Assembly: GCA_040007095.1 (NCBI GenBank)
Contig: JBDTVS010000049.1
Span: 73,922 to 137,921, forward strand
From: JBDTVS01 sp040007095
Lineage (GTDB): Bacteria; Acidobacteriota; Vicinamibacteria; Vicinamibacterales; CAVVIG01
Length of the DNA: 64,000 bases
Reading direction: 5' to 3'
The notes under the pieces were generated by a model. That model worked only from the letters and a program-made list of their open reading frames with translations, was not told the origin of the DNA and ran no database searches. Positions 52,383 through 59,764 of the stretch are shown here, piece by piece. The position numbers and the translations under genes are program-made. How positions within the stretch are numbered: the stretch's first letter is position 1; each line of letters starts with the position of its first letter.

Positions 52383-52528
52383 AGCAGGCTGCTGAAAAAC
52401 GCCGCCTGAAGTGAAAAGGTAGAACTGAGAAGTAAGAAGTTCGAACAAATCTGGCGTGATTCTGCACTTCTGACTTTTGAGTTCTCACTTTTCAGTTCAG
52501 GTTGCTGGCTTTTTCAGCAACCTGCTAG
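52381..52528. repeat. 148-bp inverted-repeat element ending in CTAGCAGG(C/T)TGCTGAAAAA
   Basis: Terminal 19-mers (52381-52399 and 52510-52528) are inverted repeats with one mismatch. An inner pair, GTGAAAAGGTAGAACTGAGA and TGAGTTCTCACTTTTCAG, is also complementary with gaps. The right end supplies the TAG stop codon of the gene at 52525. Size and structure resemble a MITE or a large hairpin. No transposase is present. Confidence 0.75.
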
Positions 52529-52965
52529 GCCTCGGTGGTTCCGGTCACCGGGAAGGCGCTGAGGAAGGCCTCCAACGACCGGCACAGCGGCGGCAGATAC
52601 GTCTGATCGATCTCGAAACCGAAGTGCAGTCGATTGCCGGTTCCCGCGACATCGACGGCGTCGCCCTCCACTCGGACATGTCCTTGTTCGTCGCCGATGA
52701 GCGAGAAGCCGATTTGGCCTTCGATGGTCGAGAACGTCGCTCGGCCCTCGAGTGTCTTGCGGAGGCTCGCCAACTCCTCCAGGAATGCGAGAAATTCCTC
52801 CGACCGCAGATCGGCGCGAAAGTGGCCGCGGAACCCGCCGGCTGAGATTTGAAGCTCGCAAGTGATCCAGTTTCCATCCGAGTCCTCGAACAGACCGGGG
52901 TGGCCCCGGCCGAGCGGCCGGAGTATCACATGCTGGCCATCTGCATCGCCGATGAGAATGTCCAT
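52525..52965 (-). CDS. WapI-family immunity-like protein
   Basis: 146 aa, cytoplasmic, acidic. The sequence follows the pattern of WapI-type immunity proteins, which neutralise the toxic tail of wall-associated WapA: ILIGDADGQHVILRPLGRGH at the start, DGNWITCELQISAGGFRGHF, FSTIEGQIGFSLIGDEQGHV, and FEIDQTYLPPLCRSLEAFLS at the end. The assignment rests on recalled family pattern, not a search. No toxin with a polymorphic C-terminus is encoded nearby, so it is an orphan. It sits 9 bp downstream of the TPR gene on the same strand. Confidence 0.65.
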   Translation of the reverse strand: MDILIGDADGQHVILRPLGRGHPGLFEDSDGNWITCELQISAGGFRGHFRADLRSEEFLAFLEELASLRKTLEGRATFSTIEGQIGFSLIGDEQGHVRVEGDAVDVAGTGNRLHFGFEIDQTYLPPLCRSLEAFLSAFPVTGTTEA

Positions 52966-52974
52966 ATCGAATCC

Positions 52975-55014
52975 TCAGCGACCCACCGTTATCTTGCGGA
53001 GCCGCTCTTGTTTCCCACCTTCGGCGGCCCGTTCGGCGAGGACGGCCTGTGCCTGACTCTCCTCGACCCGCCCGACAGCTTTGTAGGCGTCTGCCAGCAA
53101 TCGGTGCAGGTCGGCGCGATCCTCCAGTTGCGCGGCCCGGGCGAGCGGTTGAATTGCGGCGTCGTGCTGGCCGGCCTTCATGAGTGCGACGCCGAGGTCG
53201 CGCTGCACGTCCACGCTGTTTGGCTCGGCGGCGAGCGCCGCTCGAAACATTCCCGCCGCCGCGACGTACTCGCCCTTGTCCAGACTCATGGCCGCGCTGA
53301 GAAGCGTGAACTTCAACTCCGACTGGCGCTGCGCGTTCGCCATCGCCTCCGCCTGCATCTTCTGAAAGATTTCGAGCTCCTTTTTTCCTTCCTCCGATTG
53401 GCCAAGCCGCATCAGCGACGTCGCGATTGCGTAGTGGGCTTCGTTGTGCCGGGCATTGAGTGCCAGCGCCTGCCGGCCGGAATCCACGGCTTCGGTGTAC
53501 CGGCCCATCCTCACGTACACCTGGCACGCCGCCGAGAGCGCATCCGAGTGCCTGGGGTCGATGATGAGCGCGGCGACAAACTCGGCCAGCGCCTCATCGT
53601 CGCGGCCCTGGAGAAAGTAGATCTCCCCAAGCTTGTGGTGTGCGGCGGCGCTGTTGGGGTTGACGTCAACCCGGTGCACATAAGCGTCGACGGCGCGCTC
53701 GAAATTCGCCTGATTGACGTACAGGCCGCCGATCGTCTCGGCGAGACGATCGAGGCCCACCAGCGGCGTAAGCGCGGCCGCCGTTTCGAATGCCAGAATG
53801 GCCTGCGGCGGCAGCGACCGTGTCTGGTAGATCTGCCCGAGGCGGTAGTGCGCGGCGCCCGAGTCCGGAACGACCTGGACGGTCTCTTTCAGCGATTGCT
53901 CCGCCTCGGCGGCGCGTCCAGCGTCCACGAGGACGTCCGCAAGTGCGAGCCGGGACCGCTCGTCGCCCGACGCCAGGCGAGTCGCGGCAGTCAATTGCTC
54001 GATGCTCCTGTCGTACCGGCCGTCGGCCCAGTACGCGACGCCGAGAAGCCGATGCGCTTCGGAGCGGTCCGGGGCCGCAGCCACGGCGGCCTCGAGCGCC
54101 CTGATCGCCAGCGCCAACTGCCCCTGCTTGAGGGCGGCGCTCGCCAGTACCACCGGGTCGGCAGACCCGGTCGACTCGGTCAGTGGGTCGGCGGCGACAG
54201 CCCGCTTGAATTCGCCGATCGCCTCTTCATAGCGCCCTGCGAGCAGCAACGTGAAGCCTTGTCGATAGAGGTGCAATGGAAAGATAGGCGCCACACCCGC
54301 CGTCTGTCTGAGGAGGCTGACGCGTTCAAACGGCGTCGTCGGGCCGCTCGTGGCCGACGCTTGGACAGGTCTGCCGCGCATCGAATCGTGAAATGTTCGA
54401 AGTGTTGCGGCCGCCTGTTCGCGCTGGCCGCTCTTGATCAGCTGCTGCGCCAGGCTGTACAGCGTGATCGGATTGCCGCCATCGAGCATGGAGGCCTTGA
54501 GCAGCGATCGAGCCGCGTCCCCGGGCCGGTTGCCGAGTCCATATGCGAGCGCCGAGAGACTATGGACATCCGCGCGGCGCGGATCCAGCCGGCCCGCCTC
54601 GGCCAGCTCCCGCAGCGCATCGTCGATCCGCGCGCGATCGAGGTAGACGGTGCCCAGTCCGACGTGGATGTCGGCGGTTTCAGCGAACGCGACCAATGAC
54701 TCCTCGTAGACCCTGATCGCCTCGTCCCATTGAGTGCGGGCGCGATCGAGCGAGGCGACGCTGGAGAGGATCTGGCTTCGTTCGTCGCCGTAGCTGCCCG
54801 CCATCGCGCCGGCGAACTGCCGGACGGCGGCCACGAACTGGTTCTTGATCTCGTGAATCTGCGCGGCAGGAACCCAGATTTGATTGAAGCTCGCGCAGCC
54901 GCGACTCCCGCAATCCTGCGTCGGCTGCGCGCCTGCCGGCAGAGCGATCGCCGTTGCGACAACGATGGCCGCGATGACCTGGGGCCGCGGCAGGAGACCG
55001 CCTTGAGGTGACAT
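52975..55014 (-). CDS. Exported tetratricopeptide-repeat protein
   Basis: 679 aa with a signal peptide (VIAAIVVATAIALPAGAQP). Two cysteines follow (DCGSRGCASFNQIWVP), then an almost continuous TPR superhelix, e.g. YEESLVAFAETADIHVGLGT, AYWADGRYDRSIEQLTAATR and ALMKAGQHDAAIQPLARAAQ, about 13-15 repeats. TPR proteins of this kind are frequent partners of CRTAC1 proteins, and one is encoded convergently beyond the immunity-like gene. Likely a scaffold in the periplasm. Confidence 0.87.
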   Translation of the reverse strand: MSPQGGLLPRPQVIAAIVVATAIALPAGAQPTQDCGSRGCASFNQIWVPAAQIHEIKNQFVAAVRQFAGAMAGSYGDERSQILSSVASLDRARTQWDEAIRVYEESLVAFAETADIHVGLGTVYLDRARIDDALRELAEAGRLDPRRADVHSLSALAYGLGNRPGDAARSLLKASMLDGGNPITLYSLAQQLIKSGQREQAAATLRTFHDSMRGRPVQASATSGPTTPFERVSLLRQTAGVAPIFPLHLYRQGFTLLLAGRYEEAIGEFKRAVAADPLTESTGSADPVVLASAALKQGQLALAIRALEAAVAAAPDRSEAHRLLGVAYWADGRYDRSIEQLTAATRLASGDERSRLALADVLVDAGRAAEAEQSLKETVQVVPDSGAAHYRLGQIYQTRSLPPQAILAFETAAALTPLVGLDRLAETIGGLYVNQANFERAVDAYVHRVDVNPNSAAAHHKLGEIYFLQGRDDEALAEFVAALIIDPRHSDALSAACQVYVRMGRYTEAVDSGRQALALNARHNEAHYAIATSLMRLGQSEEGKKELEIFQKMQAEAMANAQRQSELKFTLLSAAMSLDKGEYVAAAGMFRAALAAEPNSVDVQRDLGVALMKAGQHDAAIQPLARAAQLEDRADLHRLLADAYKAVGRVEESQAQAVLAERAAEGGKQERLRKITVGR

Positions 55015-55505
55015 GGAATCCGGTAGACAGAATTGTACGGCAGCCGGCCTGCCCCAGGAAGGCCATCTGGAGGCCTGCCGACGCCGCCCGACCTTATGAC
55101 AATGCCTCTCGGAAGTACGCAGCTCTCGACAGGGTCTGAAAGCAGGCCGCGGCAGCGAACCTTGCGAGCGCCGCGACCCACGCGACAGACGGGAAACGCG
55201 TACGGAGGCCTGGCGGATTTCCGAACGGCATTGGCCTTCAGGCGGACCTGCGACGGCCGAGTCAGTTTGACCGCGGCGGCACGATTCACGGCGTGTTCAG
55301 CGGTACAATCGCGAGCGACAACTGGTGTGTCCCGAATGCCGTCGATGAAGCGTGTTGGTGTCGCGTACGCTGCGGCCGTGTGGCTCGTGTGTGCGAGTTG
55401 GCAGGCTCCGCAGGCCGCCGGCCCGGCCCTGCTTCGCGAGTCGAGCGCCGCTTCGGCGGTCAAATAGCCAGGAGACAGGCTTCGACACTCTTCCACGAGG
55501 TGATC
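55015..55505. other. 491-bp intergenic region
   Basis: No well-supported gene. A frame on the plus strand from ATG 55336 to 55467 would encode 43 aa with an export-like start (MKRVGVAYAAAVWLVCASWQ, then APQAAG). It lacks a mature domain and could be the remnant of a secreted protein. The rest shows nothing recognisable beyond the start regions of the flanking genes. Confidence 0.4.
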
Positions 55506-56336
55506 ATGATTCGCCGTGACGTTCCGCTGTGCATTGCCGCTCTCGCGATCGCCGGAGTCTCCACGCTCGCTTTGCGCGCACAGGAGCCTGCCGCCGGTCA
55601 ACGGGGCGGGGGGCGGGGAGCCGCCGCTGCGCCCCAGAATCTGCAAGTGCTGCCGAAAGACATGCCGCAGGCGCAGGTCGTCCAGGCGATGCAGGAGTTC
55701 ACGGGCGCGCTCGGCGTGCAGTGCGCCTACTGCCACGTCCAGGCCGCCGCGCCCGCCGGCGGACGGGGGGACGGGGGTGGCGGCCGCGGTCGAGGGCCCG
55801 CGGCGCCAGCCTTCGAATTCGCCTCAGATGACAAACCGCAAAAGAAAGCCGCGCGGCAGATGATGCTGATGGTCCGCGACCTCAACCCGAAGGTGATGGC
55901 CGCTGTCGGCAAAGCCGAGGGTTCGGCGGCGCGAGTGGGGTGTGTGACCTGCCACCGCGGCGTCGCGATCCCCAGGCAGCTCACCGAGATTCTCGACCAG
56001 ACCGCGAGTGAAAAGGGCGCGCCGGCGGCGGTCAGCCAGTACAAGGAGTTGCGCAAGCAATACTTCGGCGCCCAGGCCTACGACTTCAGCGAGGGGAGCC
56101 TCGTCGCCTACGCGCAGCGTTCCACCAACGCCAACAAGGCGGACGACGCGCTGGTGTGGCTCCAGCTGAATCTCGAGTACTACCCGCTGTCGGCCAGGAC
56201 CTACGTCGGGTTTTCGCAGGCGCAGCAGAAAAAGAACGACAAAGAGGCGGCGATCAAGAGCCTGGAAAAGGCCGTCGAGCTCGATCCGATGAACGCGCAA
56301 ACCAAGCGGCTGCTGGATCAATTGAAAGCGCAGTGA
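55506..56336 (+). CDS. Exported c-type cytochrome with reaction-centre-cytochrome-like fold and TPR tail
   Basis: 276 aa from ATG 55506. A signal peptide is followed by a Gly/Arg/Ala-rich stretch (GGGRGAAAAPQ). Haem sites are at about residue 73 (GVQCAYCHVQA) and 147 (RVGCVTCHRGVAIP), separated by a second low-complexity loop (GGRGDGGGGRGRGPA). The arrangement MQEFTGALGVQCAYCH...AARQMMLMVRDLNPKV resembles the CytoC_RC family, which in acidobacteria is common without any photosystem. The last 70 residues form TPR-like helices (ALVWLQLNLEYYPLSARTYV). Confidence 0.85.
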   Translation: MIRRDVPLCIAALAIAGVSTLALRAQEPAAGQRGGGRGAAAAPQNLQVLPKDMPQAQVVQAMQEFTGALGVQCAYCHVQAAAPAGGRGDGGGGRGRGPAAPAFEFASDDKPQKKAARQMMLMVRDLNPKVMAAVGKAEGSAARVGCVTCHRGVAIPRQLTEILDQTASEKGAPAAVSQYKELRKQYFGAQAYDFSEGSLVAYAQRSTNANKADDALVWLQLNLEYYPLSARTYVGFSQAQQKKNDKEAAIKSLEKAVELDPMNAQTKRLLDQLKAQ

Positions 56337-56384
56337 ACGTAGAGTGACGTCCCGACCGGACCGATCGACGGACCGGGAGGCCGG

Positions 56385-57740
56385 TCAATCGGTCAGGCGT
56401 AGCGACTCGACCAGACGGTCGAACGTGCTCACATAATCCTGAAACGAATCAGCCGGCGCGACGGTCAGCAGATAGAACAGATTGCGATCGCGCAACAGCG
56501 TCGTGAACACCTCGATCGTTTCGAGCTGTCCGGTGGCCTCGGAGCGGTTCGACAGCCTCGTGCGCAAGCCACGGTGGCCTGAGAGCGTCACGTCTCCGGC
56601 CTCCCCCGAACGCTGCAGTTCTGCATTGCCGCGCGACAGCGCGGCGATCAGGTCGTCGGTGGCGTTCTGCAGACCCCGGCTGTCGCTGCGCGTGATGCTG
56701 ATTTCGACGCCGTGCGTGAAGATGCTTCGTCCGTTCACCGTGCCGAACGCGCCAGGCGGGGCGAAGGTGATCGCGTCGGCGCCGCGCAATTCCCGCCAGT
56801 TCGACGGCACGCTGACGCGAAACAGATTGCCCGCGTACTGCGTGGATCGACCCGATGGTGGTTCGACCACGCCCGACGGCGGCGTTCCCGCGGAACGGGT
56901 GGTCGAGCCGGCGGCGGCGCGGCTCGCCTCTGCAGTTGTCGGCGCCCGCGGCAAACGCCGCAAGTGCGTTTGCACCTGATCGAACGCGCGGGCGTCGGTC
57001 AGCGGTTTTTCTACTCTCAACAGCTGGGCTTCCTTCAAAATCGTCTCGTAGCGATTGCCCGGATCCGGATGGTCGCTCAGCCACTCGGGCCCGTTCGATC
57101 CGCCCTGCTGCTGGATCGTCTTGAAGAAGTTGGCCATGTCGCGCGGATCGTAGCCGGCCTGCGCCATGAGCTGGGCGCCCTCCAGGTCGGCCTGGCGCTC
57201 GAAATCGCGGCCGAATTTCAGGAAACGGGTCTCGACGCCGAATTGTGTGGTGGCCGAGACGGCGCGACCGAGGCCGCCACCGAGGATTGCGCCGATCACG
57301 GCGCCGGCAACCGCGACGCCTTCGTACTTGGTCGCCTTGCTGGCTTGAGCCGTCCCATGACGAAGCACCACGTGGCTGATCTCGTGAGCCATCACGCCAG
57401 CGACTTCGCCTTCGTTCTTGGCGGCTTCGAGCATGCCGCGGTTGACGAACATGGGGCCGCCCGGCAGCGCAAACGCGTTGATCTCGCGTACGTTCACCAC
57501 CTTGAACGTATAGTGGAACTCAGCATGGCGGAACGCTTCGGGAATGGCCTCCACCAGTCGCTGTCCGACCTCTTCCACATACGACGTCAACGCGTCGTCG
57601 CGCATGACCGGCATCTGGCGCTCGACCTGCTCGGCCGCCTGCAGCCCCAGCTTGACGTCGTCGGCCGGCGTGTACTTGTTGTCCGGCGGGACAATCACCG
57701 TCTGGGCCGCGAACAAGAGGGCAACCAGCACTCGAGTCAT
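56385..57740 (-). CDS. Exported M48-family metalloprotease with extra C-terminal domain
   Basis: 451 aa from ATG 57740 (ATG 57758 also possible). Zinc site VMAHEISHVVLRHG (HExxH), with the third ligand in FERQADLEGAQLM, places it in the BepA-like periplasmic class involved in outer-membrane quality control. No TPR tail follows. Instead, after a Pro/Ser linker (about 265-300), a separate beta-rich domain (NLFRVSVPSNWRELRGADAI to TFDRLVESLRL) resembles PsbP/DUF1795-type folds. Convergent with the cytochrome gene (48 bp). Confidence 0.9.
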   Translation of the reverse strand: MTRVLVALLFAAQTVIVPPDNKYTPADDVKLGLQAAEQVERQMPVMRDDALTSYVEEVGQRLVEAIPEAFRHAEFHYTFKVVNVREINAFALPGGPMFVNRGMLEAAKNEGEVAGVMAHEISHVVLRHGTAQASKATKYEGVAVAGAVIGAILGGGLGRAVSATTQFGVETRFLKFGRDFERQADLEGAQLMAQAGYDPRDMANFFKTIQQQGGSNGPEWLSDHPDPGNRYETILKEAQLLRVEKPLTDARAFDQVQTHLRRLPRAPTTAEASRAAAGSTTRSAGTPPSGVVEPPSGRSTQYAGNLFRVSVPSNWRELRGADAITFAPPGAFGTVNGRSIFTHGVEISITRSDSRGLQNATDDLIAALSRGNAELQRSGEAGDVTLSGHRGLRTRLSNRSEATGQLETIEVFTTLLRDRNLFYLLTVAPADSFQDYVSTFDRLVESLRLTD

Positions 57741-57953
57741 ACCTCGGCATTTTTGCAAAGAACGAGGCGCGGATACAAGCCGCCGGCCGCGGGGGGGCAG
57801 TCTACGCCCTGCGGCTCCGCCGCTGGCGGACGCGGTGGTCGAGCGGAGCCTTCAGCTCGTCGTGTGTCAGGTTGACGGGCACCACCTCGGTGGTCGACTT
57901 TGAAACCGCGACACGACACTTCGGGGGGCGCGGCACGAGTCCATGGGCGCTGG

Positions 57954-57959
57954 TATAAT
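57954..57959 (+). promoter_or_regulatory. -10 box immediately before the ferredoxin-like gene
   Basis: A perfect TATAAT 8 bp before ATG 57968. Transcription would start at or within a few bases of that ATG, giving a leaderless message or a start at the next ATGs (57980, 57983). No clear -35. Confidence 0.45.
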
Positions 57960-57967
57960 CCCATTCC

Positions 57968-58312
57968 ATGTGGACGAAAATGATGGGCGGCCCGCGTAAG
58001 AAGGCCCCCAAAACGATAGCCGTCATCGATCCCGATCGATGTTTTGGTGCGTTTGCCTGTTCGATTTGTCAGGCCGCCTGTCCGGTGGCGAACTGCATTG
58101 TCGAAGAGCCCGATCGTGACGGGCGGATGGTGTGCGCGGTGCGCGCGGATCTCTGCATCGGCTGCGGCTTGTGCGTGACGCTGGGGAATCCGACGGCGCC
58201 TCAACAGCGCGAATTCGGCTGTCCCCCGGACTACGACGCCATCAACATGATGCCGTTCGAAGAGGTCGTCAAGTTGTTGCAGGCCTCTGACGCGGTGCCA
58301 GCGGCAGTCTGA
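57968..58312 (+). CDS. Ferredoxin-like protein with atypical cysteine spacing
   Basis: 114 aa. Two cysteine groups suggest one or two Fe-S clusters. The first is DRCFGAFACSICQAACPVANC, where the first Cys is five residues from the next instead of the usual two. The second is DLCIGCGLCVTLGNP without a following CxxxCP; a later Cys (EFGCPPDYDAI) may complete it. The surroundings (divergent from the leucine degradation cluster) suggest electron transfer in acyl-CoA or amino-acid oxidation, but this is a guess. Start uncertain among ATG 57968, 57980 and 57983. Confidence 0.75.
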   Translation: MWTKMMGGPRKKAPKTIAVIDPDRCFGAFACSICQAACPVANCIVEEPDRDGRMVCAVRADLCIGCGLCVTLGNPTAPQQREFGCPPDYDAINMMPFEEVVKLLQASDAVPAAV

Positions 58313-58382
58313 ACACTGCACAGCGAGTCTCGCGACGAATCCGACGTTTTGGTGCCGAGCTCGCGGAGATCGCCGAGTTTTC

Positions 58383-59348
58383 TCAGGCTTGCTCCGCGGC
58401 CTCCGCCGCCTCCGAGTCAGATCTCGTGCGCCGAGCCGCCACGGCTTGCGCGACGCGCGATGGCAGCGCGTGGTCGAGACGAGAGGCGATGAACGCCGAC
58501 GCGTCCGACAACAGGTCCATCGACACGCCGGTCGTCGCTCCCAATCCGTTCAGCATGTACACGAGATCGTCGGTGGCAAGATTGCCGGCCGCGCCGGGCG
58601 CGTACGGACAACCGCCGAGGCCGCCCGCAGAGGCGTCAAAGGTGCAGACGCCGTGTGGAAGCGACGCCAGCACGTTCGCGAGCGCCATGCCCCGCGTGTC
58701 GTGGAAATGGAGCGCGACCTGTGCCACCGGAATTCGCGCCAGCACCGCATCGAGCACCCGCGGCACCTGGCCGGGATGCGCGATGCCGATGGTATCGCTG
58801 ATGGCGACCTCGAACACCCCGAGATCCAGCAGCCGCGCGGCCACCTCGGCGGTTTGCCCGGGCGCGATCTCGCCTTCGTAGGGACAGCCGAAGGCGGTCG
58901 ACACGTAGCCGCGCACGCGAACGCCGAGCGTGGCTGCGCGATCGCAGACCTGCGTGTAGACGGCAAGCGACTCGTCGATCGATTGGTTGATGTTGCGGCG
59001 GCTGAACGTCTCGCTGGCGGCGGCGAAGACCGCAACTTCGGTGAGGCCGGCCTCGACGGCGCGATTGAGGCCGGTCAGGTTGGGCACCAGCGCCGTGTAC
59101 CGGGTGCCATCCCGGCGGATGATGCCTGCACACACCGCGGCGGCATCGGCCATTTTCGGCACCCACTTCGGGCTCACGAACGCCGATACTTCGATCACCG
59201 GCAGGCCGGCGGCACTGAGCCGGTTGACGAAGTCGATTTTGTCAGCGGTCGTGACTGATGCGGGCTCGTTCTGCAAGCCGTCACGTGGTCCGACCTCCAC
59301 GATCGTGATGCGACGGCCGTCGAGATTCAGAGCGTCCGAAGACATCAC
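58383..59348 (-). CDS. mvaB: Hydroxymethylglutaryl-CoA lyase
   Basis: Last step of leucine degradation: HMG-CoA to acetyl-CoA and acetoacetate. 321 aa. IVEVGPRDGLQNEP (substrate and metal site), SAFVSPKWVPKMADA, VALHFHDTRGMALANVLA (metal His pair) and GGLGGCPYAPGAAGNLATDD, the lyase signature with its catalytic Cys. The Ser/Glu/Ala-rich last residues are non-conserved. It ends the carboxylase cluster; only 2 bp separate it from the biotin carrier gene. Confidence 0.95.
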   Translation of the reverse strand: MMSSDALNLDGRRITIVEVGPRDGLQNEPASVTTADKIDFVNRLSAAGLPVIEVSAFVSPKWVPKMADAAAVCAGIIRRDGTRYTALVPNLTGLNRAVEAGLTEVAVFAAASETFSRRNINQSIDESLAVYTQVCDRAATLGVRVRGYVSTAFGCPYEGEIAPGQTAEVAARLLDLGVFEVAISDTIGIAHPGQVPRVLDAVLARIPVAQVALHFHDTRGMALANVLASLPHGVCTFDASAGGLGGCPYAPGAAGNLATDDLVYMLNGLGATTGVSMDLLSDASAFIASRLDHALPSRVAQAVAARRTRSDSEAAEAAEQA

Positions 59349-59350
59349 GG

Positions 59351-59764
59351 TTATTCGAGCTCCACCAGTTCCTGGTCGGCTTGCACCAGATCACCTGCGC
59401 GGCAATGGATCGCCTTGACCGTGGCGTCGCCCAGTGCGCGGATCGGCAGCTCCATCTTCATCGCTTCGAGCAGGATCAGTGACTCGCCCTTGGCGACCCT
59501 GGCTCCGGGCGCCACCAGCACGGCGATGACCGTCGCCGGCATCGGCGCGACCAGCGAGTGCCCGGCCGGCCCGAGCGGGCTGACGTGCTGCCCGGAGCGT
59601 GTCCCGGTGTCGGCGCTTACGCGGTAGACGTTTCCGTTCCAGGCTGCCCAGCGGTCAGACGGGGGACCAGCGAGATAAATGATCTCGCGGCGGTTGTCCA
59701 CCATGACGCTGAACACGCCCGCCGCAGATCGCTCGATGCGGTCCTCGGGCATCAGGTTCGCCAT
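59351..59764 (-). CDS. Biotin carboxyl carrier protein of the leucine-pathway carboxylase
   Basis: 137 aa from ATG 59764, overlapping the biotin carboxylase gene by 13 bp in another frame. The C-terminal 70 residues are a biotinyl domain: LVAPMPATVIAVLVAPGARV and LLEAMKMELPIRA, with the biotin-accepting Lys in MKM. The N-terminal 60 residues (VFSVMVDNRREIIYLAG) look like the end of the linker domain found in one-piece 3-methylcrotonyl-CoA carboxylase alpha chains. This suggests that the alpha chain is split here. Confidence 0.9.
   Translation of the reverse strand: MANLMPEDRIERSAAGVFSVMVDNRREIIYLAGPPSDRWAAWNGNVYRVSADTGTRSGQHVSPLGPAGHSLVAPMPATVIAVLVAPGARVAKGESLILLEAMKMELPIRALGDATVKAIHCRAGDLVQADQELVELE

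Noticed and set aside
56337..56384. GACCGG/CCGGTC symmetry between the cytochrome and M48 genes as a terminator
   Set aside because: The stem is short and there is no T tract on either strand.
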